From assembly GCF_910591885.1 (NCBI RefSeq), contig NC_063273.1:9672001-9736000 (forward strand): DNA of 64,000 nt, in the 5' to 3' direction. Position numbers and translations under genes: made by a program. Of the stretch, positions 12,567 through 24,842 are shown piece by piece. Source of the DNA: Bombus terrestris (taxonomy: Eukaryota > Arthropoda > Insecta > Hymenoptera > Apidae). How positions within the stretch are numbered: position 1 is the first letter of the stretch; every line of letters begins with the position of its first letter. The notes below the pieces were generated by a model. The model was not told the origin of the DNA and did no database searches. It was given only the letters and a program-made list of their open reading frames with translations.

Positions 12567-15500
12567 TTCAAGCGTCGCTTACGATAATGAAAAACATCTG
12601 GCCTTAGTTGCTACAATAATGAGAAGTCTAACTCTTTGCTTACGGTTGATAATGAGGATATTTCTTTGTTTCTACGGAGAATTATAACTGTATCAAATTG
12701 ATAATTTGAATGTTTGATTTGAACTAGTTTCTCGCACCTAATTGATCGAAAATATTACGTGGAAAATATGGAACATTCTGTTTCAAAGCAGGATTATAAT
12801 TTCATCGACAAACAAGATGAAAAATATATTAGCAATATGGAGAAGTATTACTTGCCAAAAAAGAAAAAAAGAAAATTTTTTGTTTCTAGATGGGTGACAT
12901 AAGTCATAGATTGGTTGTTTAATCGTTTGATTTGAACACAATACTCGTTTTTACCGTGTTTAATTGATAAAAAAAAAAGAAATAAATAAATGGAAAATAA
13001 TGAAAACCTGCCATTCTCGGATGGAAATTGTTTAATCGTGATTCATGTTTCGTTGCAATACATTTAGCTGAATCCCATCGCGGTTTTATATCAGTCGATC
13101 TAATAATATTAATAATAATTCATGCAGTTTCATTTCCGCGGTTGTCGGGCAAAAGAATAGCCGGCATTAATTCGTGGGGGAAATGACGCGGATAAAAATA
13201 TAACATAAGCTTCTCGTTGTTTGATAACCGGCGATATTTCACGTATTTTCCTGTCGAAACAAATACGTACTGCGGGGCGTGTAAAAATTACGCGCGCTTT
13301 TATAAATCGTGCAGCAAACAACGCTGAAACTGTATTCCAGCTGAAACAAAGTAAGGGTGGCAGAAAGGAAACATAAAATGGAGAAAAAATCACTTGGAAT
13401 CGTAGTTTTCCGGTTCCATTCTGTACAAAATGGAGTGTACGAATATGTACGTGGAAAAATATTGACAGAATCAGAATTACTAAGGTTCTCGTTTCCACGG
13501 TCACAGTTGCATAGTTACGCGTTTAAAATTCTAATGTAAAATGTCATTATTATCACAGAAACGAAGTCGGCTTAAAGAAATTAACAGAGAAGAATTTATC
13601 ATATTCGTTGCGAATATGATTTTGATTACTAGACTTTGCATATTTATACGAATTCGTGGTTTTACGATCACAACTACAGAAATACAATTTTGACAGAAAT
13701 TTCTCTCATCCATTTATTATCACGACAAGAATTATAATTTCAATATTTCATAATATATCCTCGTATATTCTAGTATCTTTGGGTTTCTTATAAAAGCATA
13801 AAAATATACAGTAATGAAGCATCTAAAATTGATACGAAATATCTAAATGAAAACGCTGTGACTCTTCTACTCTGCAGCTAATAACGTAGTCTACCTGTAA
13901 TATTAAATACGATTCTCTATGCTAATAAATAATTTCTTTTCAGTAATAAAATAAAACTTCTCATGCGTATTTGATATAAATCATTATTAAATATCTTTTC
14001 GCAATTTATTCATTTATACTATTCAAGTTGCTAGTATGCACGTGACTTAAAAATACGTACGTGCTGATTTATATGCACGTAGTACGCTATTGATTATAGA
14101 ATATTATTAAGAACGTTAATATCGTCAATAGTGGTTAACAGAACGAAGAAAAGCGAACTGAACAATATAAAATAATTAATCTAGCGAGACAAAATATTCG
14201 CGTAAATTCATTTTCTGACGAACAACGGTAGGTCACTAAATGCAAAAGTTCGCGTTAGCCGAAATTCTTTTTCGCGTGTTACTACAAAAAAGGATAATAA
14301 TGATAACTATGCTACAGTAGTATGAGCCACTCGACGAAGAGTTTTTACATAGTTTTACGGCCGAATATCTCGCTGCTGTACCACTTCTTGAATCACGGAT
14401 TTATCATGTCGGCCAACCGTTGATGAGCATTCCGTGTCCCCATGGCATTACATTTTAAAAGCTCCGCTAGAGTTTACGACTCATTCGGCCCGTGTCTGTG
14501 AGATTACCGGTGACTAATAGTACGGTGGTTACGAGGATAGTTTTCAGAGATTTCGGTTTTCGGCTTTCCGAGGATTATCTCTGAATTCCATATCTCCCTA
14601 AAAACCTCGCCAGCGAAGATAAAAATACTACGAAACATCGTGTGACTTTATTTCCCGTGATGCATCGATCTGTATTTTTTAATTCTATATCTTAGAATTA
14701 ATAAGAATATATATTAGAATAATATATATTACAATTAATAATAAGGTTAAAGAACCGTGTGAAGTATATTCTTTCACTTTATTTTGCAAGAAAAATAACG
14801 CGAATCTGTACTCTTTACTTTTCGTAATACATCGATACGATGGTATTATATATCGATTTGTATTTCGAACTACTGGAATTATTTCTGAACAATGCATCTC
14901 GTTAAAAAAGACATGGAAAACAATTTTTCCATTATAATTATAAAATATTGCGAATTTTAAGATAATTTTACAAGAAAACAATGCTATAACAAAACTGGAA
15001 GTGGTTAGACAATTATTAATTTAGCTCGTTAATCTTTATACGAAGAAAATTAAGAAATCAACCAAATTCATCAGATTCTCTCCAATCACCAATTACAAAA
15101 TAATTTAACTAACGGTTTATCTAGTGGAAACGATCGACCACGAATCACAGAGGAGAAAATCACAGCCAGCCGTCCGACATAAAAGAAATCAGACGCTACG
15201 TAGTTCAATTCGAATGTTCGAATCGAATCCAGTCGGCACTCGAGGGTATTCGAGCAAAACGTCAAAGAATCGACAAAGAAGGGAACGTGAACTGGCGGAA
15301 AATAACAAAACAGAGAAGTCCAATCAATCGTTGCCCTGCCTTGGTGAAAGGTGGGAAGAGAGTAGAGCGAGGGTTGGTGGAAAGAGAAAGAAGACAAACA
15401 GAAAGGTTGAGAAGAAGAAAGCTTTGCCATACGCTGCTTTGCCATCCCGAAGGAAGCCGATTTTTAGGTAAAAAGTGACGTTCGGGAGCTAGCTTATTTG

Positions 15501-16080
15501 TATGCAAACAAAGGCCAAGGGAAATGGAAACGCCGCTAGATGTACAGGTTAAGGAAGATGAATATCTTTGATGGGATGTTGTCACAAAGAATCTTGTATC
15601 ACGAGGGAAAGTAATGGAACGTTCTTGTCGAAGAACGGAACGTAATCGATAAAAAATACATGACATGATAATGGAACGTTTCGCGTCAGGTTTTCTATGA
15701 TCTGCGATTCTATCGTTTCATTGTACCCACGTTCATGGCACCCTGCATTTGCGATTACATTGGTTTAGGACGTTTACGTCCTCTATGTTGTGCTCTCGCG
15801 GCTCTTAAATCCTTAATTGGATTTTTCCTACATGTTTTAATACATTTTCATGAATTTAAATTTTTCTAAGGTGCGTGATAGTGTATATGATTATTTTCAA
15901 ACACAGAACTCCGCAAAGACACTGGAAATTCGAGAAAAGTCAAGAAATCGAGTCAGAAATCTCTCGTGCCTAATTTGTGTACCATCGATCAATGAAATTC
16001 ATGTTAAAGAAAATTCGATACAACTATAGTAGCATTTTGAACATCCCAAATTATTAATCCGATTATTAAAGTCGCCTTTC
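12567..16080. other. AT-rich non-coding stretch
   Basis: I see no gene. The AT-rich palindromic doublet AATATATATT occurs twice at 14706-14730. The patch 15090-15480 is purine-rich and open in several frames on both strands, with a Lys/Arg/Glu-rich plus-strand product of 115 residues starting at a non-ATG codon. I regard that as composition-driven. Confidence 0.55.
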
Positions 16081-16345
16081 GAGTATTTATATCGTCGATT
16101 ACTATTTAAATAACCGACTTGCTTGAAATATTTCCATATATTTTCTATTTTCGATTACACTGATTCGTGGGCATATTCGATGATATCGGTATGAAATATT
16201 TATAGCCGCGGTTACATCGGTTCGAAGCGTGTATTCATATTCATATCGATTCGGAATATTTATATTCTCGACTACATCGGTTTCATTCATATTCTGAGTC
16301 AAATTCATTCAAAACGTTTATGTTTTTGATAATATCGAAGCAGTT
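16081..16345 (+). repeat. Degenerate minisatellite with period near 60 bp, about 4.5 copies
   Basis: Five related segments begin near 16081, 16125, 16193, 16253 and 16311. Each follows the pattern nAATATTTATAnnnTCGAnTACATCGGTTC with substitutions and small length changes. Two middle copies also share CATATTC or CATATCG-type extensions. Spacing of 44-68 bp with drift suggests an old, no longer homogenised tandem array. It is AT-rich with a conserved ATCGG core. Confidence 0.6.
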
Positions 16346-19300
16346 AGCTACCGTGGTCGTATTGAAACAGAATTATTCATACCATTGATCAAATTCGATT
16401 CGAAGTACTCGCGTTTCCGAATAATCGACTTCCAAACCATAAACTCGATCATTCTCAGATGAGTACTCACGCGTGTCATATCAATAGTATTTAACACATT
16501 CAGTGTATCGTATAAACCACTAACGAGAAGTGAAAACTGATAAACTCGTACAATTTTTTAACATATTTATCGAACTCCCAGCATGTCGTTTCTTCGATTA
16601 TTTTCTTTTTAATGAACAAATAACGATACACGATATGAAAAATACGAAGATAAACGGTTCGATTGTACGAAGTCCGTGTAAAACGCTGGAACAGTGAACG
16701 TGTTTAAATAATTTACGCGATGTCATAGGAATAAAGAATCGTGAAACTGATTCAAAGTATAATTTTTAACAAAAACGTGTAATGACAAGTTAAATGAAAG
16801 AAATAATGGAAAATGTGAGAGAAAATCGGGATAAATCGTTCGATTCGACCGGACAAAGGTCCAAATTAAAAAGGCGGAACAGAACAGGTTTGATGGAAAA
16901 GCGGCGAGTTTGTCGAAAATTCGGGAGCAACCTTCCGAGCGAGCGCGTCAGCTTCGATTCCTCACGAGCTGACGAGCTTCGCGCAGCTTTTTCCACCGCA
17001 AAGCTGTCACGGATTTCTCGCGATCACAGCCTGATATTTCATTGAAACCAAGAGAGAAGGGAACGACTGTTTAGCGTGCTCCTCGTGATTTTATTTCGCT
17101 GTGGTCTTGGCGTTGCTTTATGGCGCAAAAAATCACAACGTTTTATCGTGCTTCCACCGTGTCCAACAGTCTACTTTTTTTTTCTCTCGTACTAAATTCT
17201 TTATTGTTTTTTGGGATAATGTTTGCTTTTAGTGTACTATTAAAAATTGGGAATTAAAAGTTATAATACATAGCGTGGTTGTAACGTCGAGCGAGCTTTA
17301 ATGTTCATGAATTTTAGAAGTTGAAACAGCAATGTGATATGTGTAGGGGAAATGTTTCGTTCTGTGTAGCATATTTTTAAAGCACGTCGTGTGAGATACT
17401 ATCTGGGAAACTGGTTCCGTAAGTATGTAATTTGCTATTTTCCACACAGCACACACGCTAAAGTACTTACTTTTCCCAATATATTTTTCGGCAATTAAAT
17501 AGAGACACGAAGAAATTTATTCTGTGCTTAACATACACACTATCTAAAAATATTGCTTGATAAATAATTTCAGCAATCTGAAAATTCAAAATACTTCCAT
17601 AAAACATGTACGACTCCGAGTGTTTTATTTAATGTTTTTATTTATAACCTCGCTACGCCGCCACCATATCAACAAGTTCTTACGTCATCACAGAAAGCGA
17701 ACATCCTCTGTAGGAGCATAAACCACGCAACGCGACAATAAAATAAAATTCCCGAGGATGTCTGAAATATTCCTGAAATATTCCTCGCCCTATTCGTAAG
17801 TTCCCTAATAATTTGAAACACAACTGTTGACGGAATGAAATTCTAATTTATCGCTTAATAAAATCCTTAAGACAGCCACGTTCAATCGCGGGTCAGAGGG
17901 AAATCATGGTACTGCTTCGAAGCAAGTCGACCTGACATTCCACTGGAAGGTTGGAAGAGCCACGATGCGTTTCGAGGGGACGTTCCAATAACCAAAAAAG
18001 CTGGTGATTTATGGCCGCTTGGATTCTTCGATGTATCTGCCGAAAATATTTCACGGTTGTAATGTTCGTGGTCCGATGATTCAAGCATCGGTTCAGGAAA
18101 TATTTCGTAGCTCCTATAACAGGGCGCCCACGCGCAGTGCCTGGCTTCCGACACGAGCCAAGCGATTTTTTAATTTGAATTTCTGAAAAAGGTCGTGTAA
18201 TACGGTCGAGTGAGCTTGAAAAACTTGCTCCTTGATCTGGGTCGAGAACGATTGTAGGAGAGAAAAAGAATCAAACGGGAGGAAGAGCAAGAGAGATAGG
18301 AAATTTTGGTAAGTTTAAGCGCAACAAAATTATCGTTGAAAAATTATAGTAATTACGAATGGCGTGTGCGTTATTTCTGTGAAATACCTTGTCGCTTTGT
18401 TTCGACGCGGTCTCGGCACGCTACACAATGAGCAACGCGACGATATTTCTCGACAGCGACCGAATAATATTTCTCGCTGATACTCCGCGCTTTAACGCTG
18501 CCGCCAGAGTGTCTCTTCAAACTTCAAACGCTTTACATCTAGCTGATATATAGGATAATTCCGAGAGAGATGGATCGCGTTTTCAGAAACGACTGAAAGT
18601 GAAATATTTTAAAGATATTGAATATTATACTTGCCACTTTGTGCAGTGAATTATTCCCTCTGCAAAATTTTCATCGCAACAATTATCTACGCGAATAAGA
18701 AATAATTAATATTGAGAAAAATTCGTTTAATCTTCACATCGTACAACTGCTATCGAATTCTACAAAATAATATCCAACTTCCTTGTAAGAAAATCTTACC
18801 AATTATTCCTTCGGCTGTGAAATTTCGATTAAATCTCATCTCTTCCATCTGGGCGGCTCCATTTTTAATTAGTAACGATACAAAGAAAAATTCCTGTATT
18901 ATTCACCGGAGAAACTTCAGAAATAAAACTTTGCTCATAAGTTCCGACGAATATTCTGAACGATTCGACGCGGAAATCATTGACTCGTACCACTTGCTTG
19001 GAAGAGAAAGTTGTTCGTTCGCGACGATAATGGTTTTAATAGCCTCTTCTCGATGTCATAGGCGATCGAGTTCGTTGGCCCGTTAATACGTTCGGAAAAT
19101 AGGCGAATGGCTTTCTGTCTAAACTTTCCAAGCCTGGAACTCGGCTAGCTTCTAAGACATCATGGTCGAGGCTGCGCTCGAAATTACCGAACCGCTTAAA
19201 TCCACGACGTATAATCAGCCTCCATTCATGGTCTCCAGCTGCGCTTAAGCGCCGTAACGAATATATAATTTACGTGGATTTCGCGTTCTGAGAAATTGAG

Positions 19301-21189
19301 CTGCGGAAACGAGACAGCAGTCTGTGAAATGATCCCTCGCAATAATAAGATGAATCTGTATATTTTATAGCCCTTTATTCGCTATCTAGATAACAGGGAA
19401 AAATTTGTGAGAAACGATACGTTGGTACTTGATACTTGAGCTTTCGAAGCTTCTCTTCCGGCAATGGTAATTTTTCATTTATATTTGCTACAGAGGAGTA
19501 CAATATTTCACGTAAAATGTTCATCAGGTACATACTTTTAGGTTACATGTATGGCACCAGTTTGATTGTATATAACATGGAATAGCATCATGAAGTTCTG
19601 AGAAAAATTTCATAATAATTAAGAAATATTGTAATGTAATAACGACCAGTTATTATATGAAAATTATTAATGTGCAAGAATGTAGATAATGAAACGAGCC
19701 CGCAGTGAATAGATATGTTAATTCGCAACTGCAGATTCTGTGAATCAGGTCAATTAAAATTATGCCCTGTTAAATATACGATAATCCGGAATGTCATAAA
19801 ATTACGATCCTTAAAAATTACATTAACTTCCTACGTAGGCCCGATACCTACGTATTTTATTGATATTGATCGAAATAATTGCCACATAGGACTACTAAAG
19901 TCCCAATAATCAACTAACTGTCGTCAAACTTTATTCTCGCAAGTAAATAACTTCATAAAGCGATTCCAAGCAAATCTCTTTGTCTAGTCAACCAATTGTT
20001 ACTTGAAAAGAAATAAACTACAATGCATCTTTGAACGTGTACTATATCCCAATTCAACTCGTCCGAATCGTAATTTTTTAACAATCTAAAGGTACAATTA
20101 TCTCTATACTATATCAATCAACTGTCAAGACTTGCATTTCCAGTGATTGCATCTCATATTCTTGGAAATCTTACGATGCTTAACGAGTTCCCCAATGCGC
20201 AAAACAATAGAGAACATAGTTACTACCATCAACACCAAATTCAAAATATAGAACGAGATCTGCGAACCAATTTGAATTTCCATGCACGTTGATCGTTCGC
20301 CGGGTGTGCAATGCAAACGTAACAAAATAACAGGAATCGATCTGGAGAAGGATCGAGAAAAATGAATTCGCGGTGTTCGTGGTGGAAACGAGCCACGAAT
20401 AAACAAGCCGTCGGTAAGCCGCGAACCGAATGAATCGTCGTTGACGATAGAGGGAGAAGGCGGGGAAAAAAGCGCGGTTTCCGGAAATTGCGAGATGTTG
20501 CCGCACGGCAATCTGCTCGGAGAGAAAGTAATTGCTGTCGAAAAGCCGCGTTAGAGAGGCTGCGCCACTTGGTGTTCGTGTTTTCCATCGATTCCCTCAC
20601 GGTGATTCGACGCTCCATTAACGAACGCGTGGCGAAGAGGATAGACGTTCGTGTACAAAGGTGCAGAGAAACTCGACCGGATAAAGATCCGGAATTTGTC
20701 GGCAATCGGAAAGGGCCGCGCCAAGACCATTGAACTTAGAATTGAATAGATTTGAATTCGCATGATCCTTCGATTCCGCAGAGAATAAAGACTGATCCAC
20801 GTCTTTTCTCTATTCACTGTATCGTCATTTTCCTTTGACAATTAATAAGAGAGAATAATTATAACTGGGTTATGGGTGTCGATGGAAATTTCAATTCTTG
20901 CGAATACAATGAAATAAATGAAATCTACACAGAGACTGCTGCACTTTAGATATTCTATGTATTTCATATCATTAATTATTAAAATCATATCGTGTGCATT
21001 TTTCCAATTTTTCACAAATGTGTAGAAATTCGCGGTCTAGCCGTAACTCTATTCTCTACCACGGCATATTCCCATGACTCGAACGAATATAACCAACTTT
21101 TGATAGCAATAATGAATACAGAACGTTATTTTGTAGGCGGTAGCCATTTGAAACTTGGAAGTTTAAAAAATATTCGCCGACGTCTGTCT
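16346..21189. other. AT-rich non-coding stretch with CpG-rich patches
   Basis: I see no supported gene or transposon. CpG-rich patches lie near 16800-17040, 17880-18180, 18400-18500 and 20280-20730. The last is open on the minus strand for 154 codons and in two further frames, again with overlapping frames and no recognisable domain. A local 11-bp doublet TGAAATATTCC occurs at 17762-17783. Confidence 0.5.
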
Positions 21190-21286
21190 AGCTAACTAAT
21201 AGCTTAATTGAGAAAGCACTCATTCGATAAGCCAAAGATCCGGATTCGAATCTCGGTCCAGCAATCGTACGCCCGAATACTTTTTT
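21190..21286 (+). repeat. tRNA-like unit (tRNA pseudogene or SINE head)
   Basis: An A-box-like segment TAGCTTAATTGAGAAAGC can fold as a D arm with a GCTT/AAGC stem. It is followed 25-30 nt later by a strong B box, GGATTCGAATCTCGG, which gives a T arm with four of five pairs. A run of six T, a typical Pol III terminator, lies about 20 nt further on at 21281-21286. The anticodon stem and the acceptor stem do not pair convincingly, so this is not an intact tRNA gene. A tRNA-derived SINE head or decayed tRNA copy is most likely. Confidence 0.4.
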
Positions 21287-21497
21287 CTCTACAATTTCGT
21301 AGAAACTAAGACAGTGGACCTCAGCCATCCGATTTCCCCTAATTGCTCATAAGTCATTCGGTCTTCCAGGATTTTTCTTCTTCATTTTCGCTACTGAAAC
21401 GGTATTCGAGGTTCCAACACTGAAACTATTCGCCACACAGGGCCTGCACTGCATGACATTCAGTCTTTGATACTTCATACCAGCTCCTTCCACCCTT

Positions 21498-21507
21498 CCC
21501 CCCCCCC
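21498..21507 (+). repeat. Homopolymer run of ten C
   Basis: A C10 run lies in a C/T-rich strip at 21480-21530. It is prone to sequencing and assembly length error. Confidence 0.95.
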
Positions 21508-21558
21508 AACATTCCCCCCTCTAATGTTCATTCTTTCTTTCAATTTTCTAATCATGTT

Positions 21559-21959
21559 TTAAGATCGCGCTGATCGCGACTCGCGAAACAAAATATCTCG
21601 ATGAATGCTGTTGTTCACGGGACTATCGCCGGTTGTCGATGCTGTAGGTGACCGTGGCTGTTGAGGGGGTGACGGATCGATAGGTGGGGCGCATGGCCGC
21701 AGAGAGCCACGACCGTGGCTCTTCCACGGTCCCGAAAACTTTTGCCTCTGTGCTGGCCGTTGTTCCCACCGTCCCGTCGCCGTGTTGTCTTCGTCAAACC
21801 GCTGTGAAAGGGCAAGCCTCCACCTCTGCGACCCTTCTGCGATCCTTCTCCTGCAACCCACTGCAATCCCTTGTCCCCTCACGAATGCATCCTCGTCGCG
21901 TAGCCTGCCTTGCTTTTCCTGAGTGCGTCGCACTCGTATTGCGGTGCACACGATTTTAA
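21559..21959 (-). other. GC-rich island with overlapping open frames
   Basis: This is one of the most GC-rich patches of the window. The minus strand is open for 130 codons in one frame and 83 in another. The plus strand is open for 91. The 130-codon product is Pro/Ser/Arg-rich in its second half, including PPIDPSPPQQPRSP, and begins at a non-ATG codon. It might be an exon encoding a disordered segment, or a non-coding CpG island. A local inverted repeat, GAGCCACG.ACCGTGGCTC, lies at about 21704-21723. Confidence 0.25.
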
Positions 21960-24711
21960 TTACGCGACGAATGCAGCTCGTACTCGTAGGGTTTCTTGTT
22001 GCTCTCCGAATAGACGAAGAGATGCCAGGTAGTTGGAAATGGGTCAGGTACGCGAGCAGCGATCGAAATTGCTGTATTCTTGCTGGCCGGGATCGATTTG
22101 ATTAGTGAAGTGGCCACGAAGGGATGGGATCGAGTGGCCGTTAATTGATGGTCGTCCCGCTGTTTGATTTTTGCCTGCCACATTCCTCCAGTTCCGTGTT
22201 TCCTACGTGTTATCTTGCTTGAGGAAATTGACGGTGTATATCGATATGATGAGTCGTTGATTAGGCGATTAGGCATTGATAGCAGCAGCTGTTTTGGAAA
22301 TGATTCTTGAGATTGAATAGCAAGTAGTAAACTTTGGAGTAGGGAATAGTAATTGACGAAGAATATTTTGTTACAGAACGACGTTCACTTTAGCGGGACA
22401 TTAAAGCAGAAAGTTTCCAAATATTATCTTCCGTATTGTTTAGTATTATTAATTATAGTGAGTAGGGAAAATTCCATGTTTTTCCAGAGTTTTTTAGAAT
22501 CGGGTTAGTTCCTATTGGTCGAGAGATAAGAAAATGTAATACTGTTTTAAAATGGAGTAGATTTTATACGAGATTTACTTCCACTGAAAAAGGAATACTT
22601 AGAAGATTATCTGCCTCTACACGTCAAGTGTGTTCATTAATCAAGGAGTCAGTCTGCCACGAGATTCTACTACAAAAAGTCGAGTCTTGAGAGAATCATA
22701 TACTTCATAAAATGAAATGTTTATCGTTTACTTTATACGTTATCTTGCTCCAATGTATCCAGTCGTTTGAATATTTTATATTGGCAATTAATTCTTGAAC
22801 CTGCACCGTACATCCTTTAATATGGAATATAGTAATAAATATTTATCAAAAATAAACTTCTCCTTCTTTTGCTCCTATAACTTTACATAAAATATCACTA
22901 CAAAATTGTGTACTATAAATTCTTCCACTTTTTCTATTTATATAATAAATATAAAAACAAGACCTCTAAAGAAACACAACAATATTCCTAATATTCCCTT
23001 CTGTGAAGCTGCGCGATCCACGTCGGAATTTATAACTGCATCGAGTGATTAGAAAAGCAATTAAAAGCCTTCCCATATCTTTTGACCGATTGTAAAATTA
23101 GGAGACCCGAGGCTTGCACGAAAATTACAGGGGAATTCCGTGCCCCAGAAACTCGAAATGAAATATTCGAGCGTAATTATATTAAGCTTCATCGGGTGCA
23201 TCCGGGCAGAAAAAGCGATCCCTCGGGCCTTCTTTCGTTTGCAACCGCCGCTAATTGATTTTTTACCCCGATGCCGGTTTTCCGTTGGCAAACTTTGCCC
23301 GTTTTTTTTTTCGCCCGGTTAAAGGATCCTCCTCCTTTCCCTCCTGACTGGAAGAATCTCTAGGCGACTAGCCAAGCAGATCCTCCCTTGTTCCGCCGCT
23401 CGAAACGATTCGTTACTTCCGTGATTTTCTAACCTGAGAAAGTCCAACAGACTTTCCATGGTACTTCGATCCGTCTATGAACGTTGTACGAAGAATCAAT
23501 TAAATTGTCGTAATTGCCGGTTCTGAAGATACGTCTCAATGATCGGATGGTTGGCGAATTAACTAACGAATAAAAAAGAAAAGAATAAATAAGTGAGTTA
23601 TATGTTTAGTCGAGGAAAGTGCACAGTGAGAAGTTCGGTTAAAATAGCAAAAATAGCAAAAGGTTGGTTTTTCAACAGAGAACTCTCTCGTGAATTAATC
23701 GTTATGATCAGTCGCTGCAGGGCTGATCGCTACAATCTTGATGCGTCTGTCGCTCCACTTCGCATGATTAACGACCAGAAATACTCATACGCACATGGAA
23801 AACAAAACTATATCATGTAGATCATATTATATAGCAATGCTCTTTATTTCATACTCAAAAAACGAAATTAATTCCGCAACGTCTGAAACCCAAGTACCTA
23901 CAACTGCCCCCGAATTTTACTGTCTTATTCGTTAAATCGAATGTACCCGCGTGTAATTATTCCCTGTCTTTTCTCAAAGACTGTAATATTAAAGTATAAA
24001 ATGTTCTTGTATACTTATATTTATAATGTATAGCAAGTAAATCTGTATAGGATTTGAAAGCTTAAATAAGAAAAAAAGCTTCCCAGGGAGCAGCGAAACA
24101 AAAAGATAAATTAACACGAATATACCGCGACTGCGTAACTACGACGATGCATAAATAACTTGTTTGCCTGCAAAACCCATTAAAGATGTTTTTTTCAGCT
24201 TTTAACGTTAATTAGAAGTGGGAAACGTTGTCTCGCGATACTCCCTACTGGACTGGTAATGTTAAATAGTTTGCTTAGAAATGATAAATCTCTCCCTCGC
24301 TCGACTTAGAATTAAAAGAAGAAAGTAATTCAAGCAAAATTGTTCATACGAGACGATATTAAATTTTCTACTAAAGCAAGAAAATCTTTGGATTCCCTTT
24401 TACAGCAGAGTCCACGCATAATTTTGATAGCAACATAAAACGAATATTATGTTTATTTCGCGTAACATACCCTCTTTCTCTACCCTCTCTTCATTAAATT
24501 TAATGGAAGTTTAAAGATACAAATGTAATATATTTAATTTCTTACTTATCTTATCGTGTCTATGTACACATTTTATATCTTTATGCAGAAAAATGTATTA
24601 AATATTTATGAAGCTTCACTGTTCAACCAATATATTTGTTTAATCGATTTACTTATTCAAATGTATAATTGTATTGCAAATTTTATCGTCGTCGAATTGA
24701 TATTATCCTCT
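21960..24711. other. AT-rich non-coding stretch
   Basis: I see no gene. GC-richer shoulders occur at 21960-22260 and 23060-23470, containing T8-T10 runs. The remainder is AT-rich with no repeat family that I recognise. Confidence 0.55.
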
Positions 24712-24842
24712 GTCAAACTGCACGAGACAGTCGTTACCATCAGAGAGAAAAATTTTGTTTGCCTAATAATTTAATTCGCAGTCAAAGAACGCAAAACAGT
24801 CGTTATAGTCAGAGAATAGAATTTTCTTTTCCCCATTAATTT
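24712..24842 (+). repeat. Imperfect tandem duplication, 61-62-bp copies
   Basis: Copy A (24712-24772) and copy B (24781-24842) share GTCAAA, then ACAGTCGTTA, TCAGAGA, AATTTT and a terminal TAATTT block in the same order, with a period of 69 bp. The flanks are not repeated. It is a local duplication with no coding content. Confidence 0.65.

Noticed and set aside
15124..15471. Basic Lys/Arg/Glu-rich frame of 115 codons
   Set aside because: It begins at a non-ATG codon, lies in purine-rich DNA that encodes such residues by composition, and the minus strand is open over the same bases.
20241..20705. Minus-strand frame of 154 codons
   Set aside because: Two other minus frames and one plus frame are open in the same GC-rich patch, and no recognisable motif is present.
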